Source of the DNA: an uncultured Tenacibaculum sp.
Lineage (GTDB): Bacteria > Bacteroidota > Bacteroidia > Flavobacteriales > Flavobacteriaceae
DNA: 64,000 nucleotides
Direction of reading: 5' to 3'
Assembly (NCBI GenBank): GCA_947493285.1
Contig: CANLQH010000002.1
Span: 667,906 to 731,905, forward strand
A program made the position numbers and the translations under genes. Below are positions 24,390 to 32,896 of this stretch, in pieces. The notes beneath the pieces were generated by a model. That model saw only the letters and a list, made by a program, of their open reading frames with translations. It had not been told where the DNA came from and did not search any database. Numbering within the stretch: position 1 is the stretch's first letter; each line of letters begins with the position of its first letter.

Positions 24390-25657
24390 TGAAATATATG
24401 AAGAAAATAATAACATTATTAGCAATTGTATGTAGTTGTAATTTGTTTTCGCAAAATAAAATGATACAGCAGCTCACTATAAAAGGAGCTCGTAAAACAA
24501 AGGTTTCTGAAATAAAAAAAATAATAGAAAGTAAAATCGATACGAAACTAGATTCTGTTATTTTGCAAAATGATGTGATTCGTTTAAAGCGATTACCTGC
24601 TATTTCGCATGCGTATTTTCAGGTTTTTCATTCGCATGAAAATCTATATAACGTTTTTATAACTGTAGAAGAAAATTTCACCTTAATTCCAGGGTTTAAC
24701 CTTTGGACTACAACAAATAGAAGAACAGCATATAAAGTAGGGTTGTATGAATATAATTTTTTAGGAAGAAATATTGGATTGGGTGGTTTTTATCAGTATA
24801 ACGGATTTGATTCTTATGGAGTAAATTTTAGAGCACCAACTTTATTCTCAAAAAATTGGGGATTAGCTGTTAATTTTCAGAATTGGAGTAGTGAAGAACC
24901 ATTGTATTTTGATGATCAAACGGCAAATTATAAGTATCAAAATATATCTTATGAGGTATTAGGTTTACATCAAATAAACTTTAAAAATGATATACAATTT
25001 GGAGTAAGCTACTTTAAAGAAAAATATGATTATTTAACAGGAGATATAGACGTGAATGTTCCATTGCAATTAAATGTAAATAAATGGTTGTTTAAAACGG
25101 TGTATACCTATGATGTTTTAGATTATTATTACCAATATATTGATGGTTTTAAAAATCAATTATATAGTCAGTATGTAATTTCAGAAAATGAATATCAGGA
25201 AGATTTTTTAATTTTTTGGAACGATTTATTTTATTATAAACGTATTGGTAAAAAAGGAAATTGGGCGAACAGATTGCGTATAGGTTTATCATCAAATACA
25301 GAAAGTCCTTTTGCTCCTTTTGCTTTAGATAATAATGTAAATCTTAGAGGTGTTGGAATTTTAGTGGATAGAGGTACAGGAAGTATTGTTTGGAATACTG
25401 AATATCGACATACTTTACATGAGAATAATTGGTTGGTAATACAAGGAAATATTTTTAATGATTTTGGTACATGGAGAAATCCAGGAGGAAATTTAAGTGA
25501 TTTTATTGATAGTGATAATGTACGGGTATACTCAGGAGTCGGATTACGTTTTATCAATAAAAAAATATTCAATGCTGTCTTTCGAATCGATTATGGTTAT
25601 GGTTTAACCAAAAACGCTTCTAGAGGTTTCGTATTTGGAATAGGGCAATATTTTTAA
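24389..25657 (+). CDS. POTRA plus beta-barrel protein (BamA/TamA/Omp85-like)
   Basis: 422 residues; the ATG at 24389 overlaps the previous stop, and a second ATG at 24398 may be the real start of the signal peptide (MKKIITLLAIVCSCNLFSQ). Residues 25-100 form one POTRA-like domain (MIQQLTIKGARKTKVSEIKKI and then FQVFHSHENLYNVFITVEEN), and the rest is a 16-strand-type barrel with the conserved VRVYSGVGLRF and final FVFGIGQYF strands. With a single POTRA domain and 422 residues it is much smaller than BamA (about 800), more like two-partner or TamA-type export barrels, or a patatin-type barrel lacking its passenger. It may insert or export the lipoproteins encoded just before it. Terminator follows at 25662. 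Confidence 0.78.
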   Translation: MKYMKKIITLLAIVCSCNLFSQNKMIQQLTIKGARKTKVSEIKKIIESKIDTKLDSVILQNDVIRLKRLPAISHAYFQVFHSHENLYNVFITVEENFTLIPGFNLWTTTNRRTAYKVGLYEYNFLGRNIGLGGFYQYNGFDSYGVNFRAPTLFSKNWGLAVNFQNWSSEEPLYFDDQTANYKYQNISYEVLGLHQINFKNDIQFGVSYFKEKYDYLTGDIDVNVPLQLNVNKWLFKTVYTYDVLDYYYQYIDGFKNQLYSQYVISENEYQEDFLIFWNDLFYYKRIGKKGNWANRLRIGLSSNTESPFAPFALDNNVNLRGVGILVDRGTGSIVWNTEYRHTLHENNWLVIQGNIFNDFGTWRNPGGNLSDFIDSDNVRVYSGVGLRFINKKIFNAVFRIDYGYGLTKNASRGFVFGIGQYF

Positions 25658-25661
25658 TAAA

Positions 25662-25688
25662 AAAGGCGAGGAATTTTCCTCACCTTTT
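25662..25688. terminator. Bidirectional hairpin terminator
   Basis: AAAGG-C-GAGG pairs with CCTC-A-CCTTT with one internal mismatch, between A and T runs. It separates the barrel operon from the convergent S46 peptidase. Confidence 0.7.
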
Positions 25689-25693
25689 TAGTG

Positions 25694-27784
25694 TTATTTT
25701 TTCTTTGGATGTACCAATTTCATTTCATCAATTAAATGCTTTGCTCCAGCGTATTTATCCACAATAAATAAAACATAGCGAAGGTCTACCATAATATTTC
25801 TACAGATTTCTGGGTCGTAGTTAATATCACTCATGGTTCCTTCCCATACACGATCGAAATTTAATCCAACTAAATTTCCTTCAGCATCAATAGCAGGACT
25901 TCCAGAGTTTCCTCCAGTAGTATGGTTCGTTCCTAAGAAACATACGGGTACTTTTCCGTTTTTATCGGCATATTGTCCGTAATCTTTAGCATCGTATAAA
26001 TCGCGTAATTTTTTAGGAACATCAAATTCATAATCTCCAGGAACATATTTTTCAATAACACCATCTAAATAACTTACAGGGTTGTAGTATACAGCGTCTC
26101 TTGGAGAATACCCGTGAACCTGACCATAAGTTACACGTAAAGTACTATTAGCATCTGGGAAATAACGAGCATTAGGTAAAGCTTTCATTAAAGCTTTCAT
26201 ATATTTCTTTTGTAAAGCTGTTATTGGCTGGTTTTTTTGTTGGAATTCAGGGTTTATTTTTGTGTAAAATTCCTCGACCATTGGCTTAGCATATTGGTAA
26301 GCGGCATCTTTATTTAAGTTTTCAACTACTTGTTTCGCATTACCATCTACTAACTTTAAGGCTTTGTCTAAACTGGTTAAGCTAGTTTTATCATAAATAG
26401 TAGCATCTACGTTATTGGTATATAAAGGCATCACATTTTTAAAAACACCTTTATCTACAGCAGCATCGTAGTTTTTATGAATTCTTTTCAAACGAGCAAT
26501 GTATGAAGCTTTTGCTTTTTCAAAATTTTCTGGTTTGTTTAAAGCTACTTGTTCTAATTGATACGCTCTAAAAGCCATTTGCATTAATTCATTAGTAACT
26601 AAGAAAGCTTCAATAAAGTTTCTTCTTTTAATATTAATGGCAGCAAAGTCTTTATACAACTTTTCAAATTCGGGTAAGATGTTACCATACTTGTCTTCTA
26701 ATCCTTTTTCTTTTAAAGCCTTTTTAAAAGTTTCTTCAAAAGTTTTACGTTGCGCAATAGCGTTACTTTTTTTAATTCCTAAGTTTTCACCAATCCATTT
26801 TTTCCAAGCATTCGCAATACGTGCTTGTTTAGATGCATATTTAATTCTAATCGCATCACTAGCCTTCATTTGTGCGTCAATTTCCCTTAAAGCGGCTTCC
26901 CTAATAGCAATGTTACTAGGATTAAACTCCTGAGTAATATGTTGTATAGCGACTGCAGGTAAATATTCGTTTGTACGACCAGGGAAACCAAAAACCATTG
27001 TGAAATCTCCTTCTTCTACACCATCTAAAGAAACAGGTAAGAAATGCTTTGGTTTGTAAGGCACATTGTCTTTGCTATATTTTGCAGGACGATTGTTTTT
27101 ATCAGCGTAAATTCTGAATAAAGAGAAATCTCCTGTATGACGTGGAAATACCCAGTTATCGGTATCACTACCAAATTTACCAATACTACTTGGAGGAGCT
27201 CCAACTAAACGTACATCTTCGAATTTTTCAGTAACAAATAAGAAATATTGATTTCCTTTAAAAAAAGGACGAACTTTTACATCTTGCCAATCTTCTTTTT
27301 TTACAGTCTTTTTTAAGGCGTTGATGTTTTTATCAATTGTAGATTGTTTTTCACGTTCTGTCATTGTCTCAGTAACTCCTGCTAACGCTTGTTTGGTAAC
27401 ATCGTCAATACGAACAATAAATTCTACATATAGCCCTTCGTTTGGTAATTCTTCATTTTGATTCATCGCCCAGAAACCATCTTTTAAATAATCGTTTTCT
27501 AAAGAAGAATGTGATTGAATTTGTCCAAACCCACAGTGGTGGTTGGTTAAAATTAGTCCTTTAGGAGAGATTACTTCACTAGTACAACCTCCATTAAAAT
27601 GCCCGATAGCATCTTTTAAGCTTGAATTATTTACATCGTAAATATCCTTAGCAGTTAGTTTACTTCCTAAAGATTTCATTTCTTGTTCGTTCATTCCCTC
27701 TAAAAGAGAAGGAATCCACATTCCTCCTTGTTGTGCAGAAACCTGAACAACAATGAAAAGGAATAGAATTTTTATATACTTCAT
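25694..27784 (-). CDS. S46 family dipeptidyl peptidase, DPP11-like
   Basis: 696 residues with a signal peptide (to VSAQ, about residue 18). The chymotrypsin-like catalytic residues lie in TNHHCGFGQ (80-88), an Asp in the SDTDNWVFPRHTGDF region and the nucleophile S627 in GGNSGSPAI. Residue R645, 18 positions after the nucleophile, corresponds to the Arg that gives P. gingivalis DPP11 its Asp/Glu specificity, where DPP7 has Gly. So this enzyme should release dipeptides with an acidic second residue in the periplasm. It is monocistronic. The insert between the two halves (about 320-560) is the usual helical lid that binds the peptide N-terminus. Confidence 0.9.
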   Translation of the reverse strand: MKYIKILFLFIVVQVSAQQGGMWIPSLLEGMNEQEMKSLGSKLTAKDIYDVNNSSLKDAIGHFNGGCTSEVISPKGLILTNHHCGFGQIQSHSSLENDYLKDGFWAMNQNEELPNEGLYVEFIVRIDDVTKQALAGVTETMTEREKQSTIDKNINALKKTVKKEDWQDVKVRPFFKGNQYFLFVTEKFEDVRLVGAPPSSIGKFGSDTDNWVFPRHTGDFSLFRIYADKNNRPAKYSKDNVPYKPKHFLPVSLDGVEEGDFTMVFGFPGRTNEYLPAVAIQHITQEFNPSNIAIREAALREIDAQMKASDAIRIKYASKQARIANAWKKWIGENLGIKKSNAIAQRKTFEETFKKALKEKGLEDKYGNILPEFEKLYKDFAAINIKRRNFIEAFLVTNELMQMAFRAYQLEQVALNKPENFEKAKASYIARLKRIHKNYDAAVDKGVFKNVMPLYTNNVDATIYDKTSLTSLDKALKLVDGNAKQVVENLNKDAAYQYAKPMVEEFYTKINPEFQQKNQPITALQKKYMKALMKALPNARYFPDANSTLRVTYGQVHGYSPRDAVYYNPVSYLDGVIEKYVPGDYEFDVPKKLRDLYDAKDYGQYADKNGKVPVCFLGTNHTTGGNSGSPAIDAEGNLVGLNFDRVWEGTMSDINYDPEICRNIMVDLRYVLFIVDKYAGAKHLIDEMKLVHPKKK

Positions 27785-27896
27785 CTGATTTTGTTATTTA
27801 TCGGATAAAGATACAAATAGGAAAGTTAAAACTGTTTTAAAATTTATCGCCCCTACCTTTATAGAAATGGTATTCTACGTGAGTGTTTTTTTAAAG

Positions 27897-28781
27897 CTAT
27901 TTTTTGTTAAGCGGATACATTTCTTGATCAATAAAACCTTTTGGGAAATGTTCGTCTCCTTCAAAACCAATTTCAATATCGCGCCCGTTATGAGGTATGT
28001 AATCAGTTTTAAAAATATAATCCCAAATACTTAGCGTAATTCCGAAGTTTACACCTTGCTGTCTTTCTTTTGGAAGTTCTTTTGCATGATGCCAAATATG
28101 CATTCTTGGATTGTTTAAAATATATTTTAACCAACCATAGTCCCAGTTGATATTCGCGTGGTTTAGGTGACCGATAGTAATGTTAAAAAAATGAACAATA
28201 GCAACGTCAGCAGCGGTAAACCCACCCATAATAGCCAGTGGAATGTATTTCATAGAATTATATACCACAGGTTCCATCCAATGGTAGCGTAAATGAGCAG
28301 CAAATCCCATTTGCTTTACAGAGTGATGTACTTTGTGAAAGTTCCATAAAAATTCATATTTATGTAATAATGTATGCGTAAACCATTGCACAAAATCAAT
28401 AATGATAAAAAAGACAAGTAGTCTAGCCCAATAGGGAAAAGTATTGATGTCGAATACTTTAAAGTTGGTAATTGACAAACCGACTATTCCTAGAATATCG
28501 TTAAAGACTTCTGCAGCTGTATTTGAAAGTGCGATTAAAACGATGAGGTTTAAAAGAAAAAAGTTGAAGAACATATAAAAAGTATCCAACCAAAAATCTT
28601 TCCTAAAAATAGATTGATTTTTACGCCAAGGAAAAATTATTTCTAATACCCAAACAATCAGAGAAATAATAATTAAGCCATAAAAATAATTCTCCCAATC
28701 TAACTCCATTAAAACAGATTGTTTAATGTAGTTCCAATAATTGGAATAAGAGTTTTTTATGATGTCTAAATATTTATTCAT
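27897..28781 (-). CDS. Fatty acid hydroxylase/sterol desaturase family protein
   Basis: 294 residues with four or five membrane helices. The di-iron His clusters are visible: HTLLHKYEFLWNFHKVHHS, HWMEP, HLNHANINWDYG and HIWHHAK, i.e. the HxxxH, HxxHH and HxxHH pattern of PF04116. These enzymes hydroxylate or desaturate lipids using molecular oxygen; bacterial ones act on fatty acids, ornithine lipids or carotenoids. It is a lone gene between the S46 peptidase and hemD, so substrate cannot be narrowed by context. Confidence 0.87.
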   Translation of the reverse strand: MNKYLDIIKNSYSNYWNYIKQSVLMELDWENYFYGLIIISLIVWVLEIIFPWRKNQSIFRKDFWLDTFYMFFNFFLLNLIVLIALSNTAAEVFNDILGIVGLSITNFKVFDINTFPYWARLLVFFIIIDFVQWFTHTLLHKYEFLWNFHKVHHSVKQMGFAAHLRYHWMEPVVYNSMKYIPLAIMGGFTAADVAIVHFFNITIGHLNHANINWDYGWLKYILNNPRMHIWHHAKELPKERQQGVNFGITLSIWDYIFKTDYIPHNGRDIEIGFEGDEHFPKGFIDQEMYPLNKK

Positions 28782-28861
28782 TTTGTAAGCGTTAATCTTT
28801 TACGTAAAAATAATTAAATAAAGTATTTTGAAGTGTTACATAGGTGACATTATAAAATAAA

Positions 28862-28888
28862 AAAACCGCTAATTAACTTAGCGGTTTT
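28862..28888. terminator. Hairpin terminator
   Basis: AAAACCGCTAA / TTAGCGGTTTT with loop TTAAC, in the gap downstream of hemD (minus strand, whose transcript ends here) and upstream of the hydroxylase gene. The T run needed on the minus strand is supplied by the A run at 28851-28865. Confidence 0.75.
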
Positions 28889-28906
28889 AATTTATAAAAA
28901 AAGTAA

Positions 28907-29656
28907 TTATTTTTTATTACTTACATCTTTAATGTATTTTTCTAGAGCCATTGTCATTGATGGTGTTTCTGGTGTTGGTGCAGCAATATCTACACGTAAA
29001 CCTCTATCTTCAACAGCTTTTATAGTTGAGTTTCCGAAAACAGCTAAACGAGTGTCATTTTGTTTAAAGTTAGGAAAGTTTTTAAACAAACTATCAATTC
29101 CTGAAGGACTAAAGAATACTAACACATCGTAGAAAACATTTTCTAAGTCGGATAAATCACTTACAACTGTTCTGTATAAATCAGCTCTTTTCCAATCTAC
29201 TCCTAATTTGTCTAATTCATTAGGAATTAAAGGTTTTAATTTATCAGAAGATGGTAGTAAGAATTTTTCGTCTTTATGCTTCTTAATTAACTTTGTTAAC
29301 TCAGGAAACGTTCTGTTACCAACATAAATTTTACGTTTTCTGTATACTACATATTTTTGTAAGTAAAATGCAACAGCTTCAGATTGACAGAAATACTTCA
29401 TGTCATCAGGAACCGTAAAACGCATTTCTTCAGCGATTCTAAAAAAATGATCTACAGCATTTCTACTTGTTAAAATAATAGCTGTGTAATTGTTTAAATC
29501 TATTTTTTGAGTCCTTACTTCTTTTACAGGAATCCCTTCAACATGAATAAAAGAACGAAAATCAATTTTTACTTTTTGTTTTTCGGCTAAATCAAAATAA
29601 GGTGATGTCTCTGTTTTAGGAGCGGGTTGAGATACTAAAATAGTTTTCACTTTCAT
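28907..29656 (-). CDS. hemD: Uroporphyrinogen-III synthase
   Basis: 249 residues, the normal length. The two-domain fold is recognisable from the opening ILVSQPAPKTET, the AIILTSRNAVDHFF segment that carries the conserved Ser/Asn-rich turn, VLVFFSPSGIDSLF and LAVFGNSTIKAVEDRGL. It closes hydroxymethylbilane with inversion of ring D in haem synthesis. HemD is poorly conserved, but this fusion of motifs together with the DUF4271 gene 11 bases upstream is the standard arrangement in Bacteroidota. Other hem genes are not in the window. Confidence 0.88.
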   Translation of the reverse strand: MKVKTILVSQPAPKTETSPYFDLAEKQKVKIDFRSFIHVEGIPVKEVRTQKIDLNNYTAIILTSRNAVDHFFRIAEEMRFTVPDDMKYFCQSEAVAFYLQKYVVYRKRKIYVGNRTFPELTKLIKKHKDEKFLLPSSDKLKPLIPNELDKLGVDWKRADLYRTVVSDLSDLENVFYDVLVFFSPSGIDSLFKNFPNFKQNDTRLAVFGNSTIKAVEDRGLRVDIAAPTPETPSMTMALEKYIKDVSNKK

Positions 29657-29667
29657 AAACTTTCTCT

Positions 29668-30309
29668 TTATTGCGTAGTTGTTGTTTTGTAAAGAATTAA
29701 TAGCGGTGCTATTTCAAGGGTGCAAAAATACAAAATAAAATAAAATAACTTCCTTAATACTAGTTTTTTGTTATTATACAGAATTAAAAAGGCTCTGAAA
29801 ACAAATAAGATAGCAAAAACACTAATTAAAAAAGAGGTGTTATTAATTGCATATTGGTATAAAATAATGAAAGGGAATAATAATAAGCTTAACGAACTGA
29901 GGTAGCCAGACTTTGATATAACAAAGTAGTTTGTGATAATTGATAGCCCTAATATGTTAGAAAAAGTACGATCTAATATTTGCCTGCTAAATAAATAAAT
30001 TATAATTGAAGAGAGTATTACGATGTAATTAAAAAAACTCTTTTCGAAGTATTTAGGTAAAAAGGTTAGAAAGAAAAATAATGAAATTGTAATAGAGGTA
30101 AATAAAAATAATGTCAGGTTAAAAGGACTGTAAAAAGAAACATTATCATCTGCTTTTTTTTGAAAATAACCCGGAGTAAAAAAAGCTAAAGTATGTCCAA
30201 GTAATTTGTTGGGCTTTATAAGCTTCATTATAGCTAATAAAATAACAGAAAATAGAACTACAAGTGTAATCCAATTATCATAATTTATTATACGCTCAAC
30301 TGCTTGCAA
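29668..30309 (-). CDS. DUF4271 membrane protein
   Basis: 213 residues with five or six hydrophobic helices and few loops. The N-terminal cytosolic/periplasmic stretch followed by KPNKLLGHTLAFFTPGYF matches the DUF4271 family, which in Bacteroidota sits directly before hemD. No catalytic residues are evident and the role is unknown; the constant pairing suggests a link with haem synthesis or with membrane placement of the pathway. It shares a transcript with hemD (11-base gap) and is divergent from the DPM-like gene. Confidence 0.8.
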   Translation of the reverse strand: MQAVERIINYDNWITLVVLFSVILLAIMKLIKPNKLLGHTLAFFTPGYFQKKADDNVSFYSPFNLTLFLFTSITISLFFFLTFLPKYFEKSFFNYIVILSSIIIYLFSRQILDRTFSNILGLSIITNYFVISKSGYLSSLSLLLFPFIILYQYAINNTSFLISVFAILFVFRAFLILYNNKKLVLRKLFYFILYFCTLEIAPLLILYKTTTTQ

Positions 30310-30389
30310 TTCTAATTTGTTTATGCTTTAATTAACACAAAATTAGTGATAATTTAGTGTATCTTTGCTTTGTTTTATATGAAAATTAA

Positions 30390-31112
30390 ATGAAATCAGA
30401 CGCTTTAGTTATAATTCCTACTTATAACGAAAAAGAAAACATAGAAGCGATTATCCGAGCAACTTTTAATCAAGATAAAGAATTTGATGTTCTAGTTGTT
30501 GATGATAATTCTCCTGATGGTACTGCTACGATTGTAGAAAAATTGCAAAATGAATTCCCAGATCAACTTTTTATTGAGAAGAGAGTTGGGAAAAGTGGTT
30601 TAGGTACAGCTTATATTCACGGGTTTAAATGGGCAATTGATAAAAAGTATGAGTATATCATAGAGATGGATGCTGATTTTTCTCACAACCCAAACGATTT
30701 AATTAAGTTATATACTTCTTGTGATGAAGAAGGAGCAGATGTTGCTATAGGTTCTCGATATTCTGTGGGAGTTAATGTAGTAAATTGGCCAATGAGTAGA
30801 GTGTTGTTGTCGTATTTTGCATCGAAATATGTTCGATTCATTACTAGAATGCCAATTCACGATACCACGGCTGGTTTTGTTTGTTACAAGAGAAAAGTTT
30901 TAGAAACAATTCAATTAGATAAAGTAAAATTTGTGGGATATGCATTTCAGATTGAAATGAAATATAAAGCATGGAAACATAAATTTAATATAAAGGAAGT
31001 TTCAGTGATTTTTACTGATAGAGTCCTTGGAGAATCTAAATTAAGCTCAGGAATTATAAAAGAGGCTATATTTGGAGTAATAAAAATGCGATTAAACGGT
31101 TTACCAAAATAA
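30390..31112 (+). CDS. Polyprenol monophosphomannose synthase-like GT2
   Basis: 240 residues, GT2 fold without the C-terminal membrane helices of longer versions. Motifs are IPTYNEKENIEAII, VVDDNSPDGTA, the metal site EMDADFSHNP, IGSRYSVG and a conserved SGFVCYKR-type turn read here as TAGFVCYKR. It transfers a sugar from a nucleotide sugar, usually GDP-mannose, to polyprenyl phosphate. It opens a tight operon with dihydroorotase (1-base gap) and DUF4296, an order I recall as common in Flavobacteriia. Confidence 0.88.
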   Translation: MKSDALVIIPTYNEKENIEAIIRATFNQDKEFDVLVVDDNSPDGTATIVEKLQNEFPDQLFIEKRVGKSGLGTAYIHGFKWAIDKKYEYIIEMDADFSHNPNDLIKLYTSCDEEGADVAIGSRYSVGVNVVNWPMSRVLLSYFASKYVRFITRMPIHDTTAGFVCYKRKVLETIQLDKVKFVGYAFQIEMKYKAWKHKFNIKEVSVIFTDRVLGESKLSSGIIKEAIFGVIKMRLNGLPK

Positions 31113-31113
31113 A

Positions 31114-32451
31114 ATGAACAGTACACTAATAAAAGGAGCTACAATTGTTAACGAAAACAAAGTTTTTAAAGGCGATGTTTTAATTGAAGGAAAATATATT
31201 AAACAGATTTCTGAAGAGATTACAGTGACTGATAATGTTGAGGTAATTAATGCCGAAGGAAAATATTTAATTCCTGGAATGATTGACGATCAAGTTCATT
31301 TCCGTGAACCTGGGTTAACTCATAAAGCCAATATTGCAACAGAAAGTAAAGCGGCAATTGCTGGTGGTATAACTTCGTTTATTGAAATGCCCAATACTGT
31401 TCCACAAGCAATTACTCAAGAATTGCTAGAAGATAAATTTGAGATTGCGAGTAAGACTTCTTATGCCAATTATTCATTCATGTTTGGAGGAACAAATGAC
31501 AACTTAGAAGAGTTGTTGAAAACGAATCCGAAAAACGTAGCAGGAATAAAATTGTTTTTAGGTTCATCAACAGGAAATATGTTGGTTGATAATGAGGAAA
31601 CATTAGAAAAAATATTCTCATCAACAGATATGTTGATTTCAGTACATTGTGAAGATGAAGCTACGATTAGAAAAAACACTGAGGACTATAAAGCTAAGTA
31701 TGGAGATGATATACCAGTAAAATATCATCCTATTATTAGAAGTGAAGAAGCTTGTTATTTGTCATCATCAAAAGCCATAGAATTAGCTAAGAAAACTGGA
31801 GCTAGGTTACATGTTTTTCATTTGTCAACAGAAAAAGAAACGCATTTGTTTAGAAATGATATTCCGTTAGAAGAAAAGAAAATAACAGCAGAAGTTTGTG
31901 TACATCATTTGTGGTTTACTGATGCAGATTATGATAAAAAAGGAACTCATATAAAATGGAATCCAGCAGTAAAGAGTCAAAAGGATAAAGATGGATTATG
32001 GAAAGCTTTGTTAGATGATCGAATTGATGTAATCGCTACCGACCATGCACCACATACTTTAGAGGAAAAATCAAATGTTTACACAAAAGCACCAAGTGGA
32101 GGTCCTTTAGTACAGCATGCAGTTATTGCTGTATTAGAAAAGGTAAAAGATGGATTTTTACCGATTGAAAAAGCAGTAGAGAAAATGTGTCATAATCCAG
32201 CAAAGCTATTTAGAGTAGAAAAACGTGGATTTATAAAAGAAGGTTATTTTGCCGATTTAGCTTTGGTAGATCTAAATGATTCTTGGGTGGTAAATAAAGA
32301 AAATGTGTTATACAAATGCGGATGGTCACCGTTTGAAGGAGTTGAATTTTCTAATAAAATTACGCATACTTTTGTTAATGGTAACTTGATGTATAATCAA
32401 GGAAAGTTTAATGATAGCGTTAAAGGAGAAAGATTACTTTTTAATAGTTAA
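31114..32451 (+). CDS. pyrC: Dihydroorotase
   Basis: 445 residues, class I amidohydrolase. The first metal motif is DDQVHFREPG, where the usual first His of HxH is Gln; this variant is, as far as I recall, normal for the Bacteroidota enzymes. Other metal and substrate positions are SVHCEDE, HVFHLST and ATDHAPHTLEEK, with IKLFLGSSTG as the likely carbamylated Lys region. The enzyme closes N-carbamoyl-aspartate to dihydroorotate in pyrimidine synthesis. Starts one base after the GT2 stop and its own stop abuts the DUF4296 ATG. Confidence 0.9.
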   Translation: MNSTLIKGATIVNENKVFKGDVLIEGKYIKQISEEITVTDNVEVINAEGKYLIPGMIDDQVHFREPGLTHKANIATESKAAIAGGITSFIEMPNTVPQAITQELLEDKFEIASKTSYANYSFMFGGTNDNLEELLKTNPKNVAGIKLFLGSSTGNMLVDNEETLEKIFSSTDMLISVHCEDEATIRKNTEDYKAKYGDDIPVKYHPIIRSEEACYLSSSKAIELAKKTGARLHVFHLSTEKETHLFRNDIPLEEKKITAEVCVHHLWFTDADYDKKGTHIKWNPAVKSQKDKDGLWKALLDDRIDVIATDHAPHTLEEKSNVYTKAPSGGPLVQHAVIAVLEKVKDGFLPIEKAVEKMCHNPAKLFRVEKRGFIKEGYFADLALVDLNDSWVVNKENVLYKCGWSPFEGVEFSNKITHTFVNGNLMYNQGKFNDSVKGERLLFNS

Positions 32452-32895
32452 ATGAGAAAACACATATACATAATAGCAGTTTTAACTTTTTTAGTTTCTT
32501 GTACAAGTAATACTATGTACAAAAAACCTGAAAACTTAATTCCGAAAGACACAATGATTTCTTTTTTAACAGAAATGTATATTGCTTCTTCTGCTAAAAA
32601 CTATAAAAACAAGCTTTTAAAAAAGGAGAAAAACTATGTGTTGTATGTATATAATAAATATAAAATCGATAGCGCACGATTTGATGTAAGCAATGCATAT
32701 TACACTTCAAAAATAGAAGATTATACTGAGATGCTTAATAAAGTAAAATCTAATATTGATTCTATTCAAAAAATATATGAAAAGAAACAAGAGATTTCAG
32801 ATTCAGTTAAATTAAAGAAAAAAAGGAAACTATTAGATGATAAGGCTCTTTCTAAAAAATTAGAAGAGAAAAACTTAAAAATAGAACCTAAGTAA
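32452..32895 (+). CDS. DUF4296 lipoprotein
   Basis: 147 residues. The signal MRKHIYIIAVLTFLVSC ends in a lipobox with Cys 17. The mature part is helical and highly charged; KPENLIPKDTMISFLTEMYI matches the conserved N-terminal helix of DUF4296, and the C-terminal third is Lys/Glu-rich coiled-coil-like. Function unknown. It begins directly after the dihydroorotase stop, so it is cotranscribed, and ends 1 base from the convergent epimerase gene. Confidence 0.85.
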   Translation: MRKHIYIIAVLTFLVSCTSNTMYKKPENLIPKDTMISFLTEMYIASSAKNYKNKLLKKEKNYVLYVYNKYKIDSARFDVSNAYYTSKIEDYTEMLNKVKSNIDSIQKIYEKKQEISDSVKLKKKRKLLDDKALSKKLEEKNLKIEPK

Positions 32896-32896
32896 A

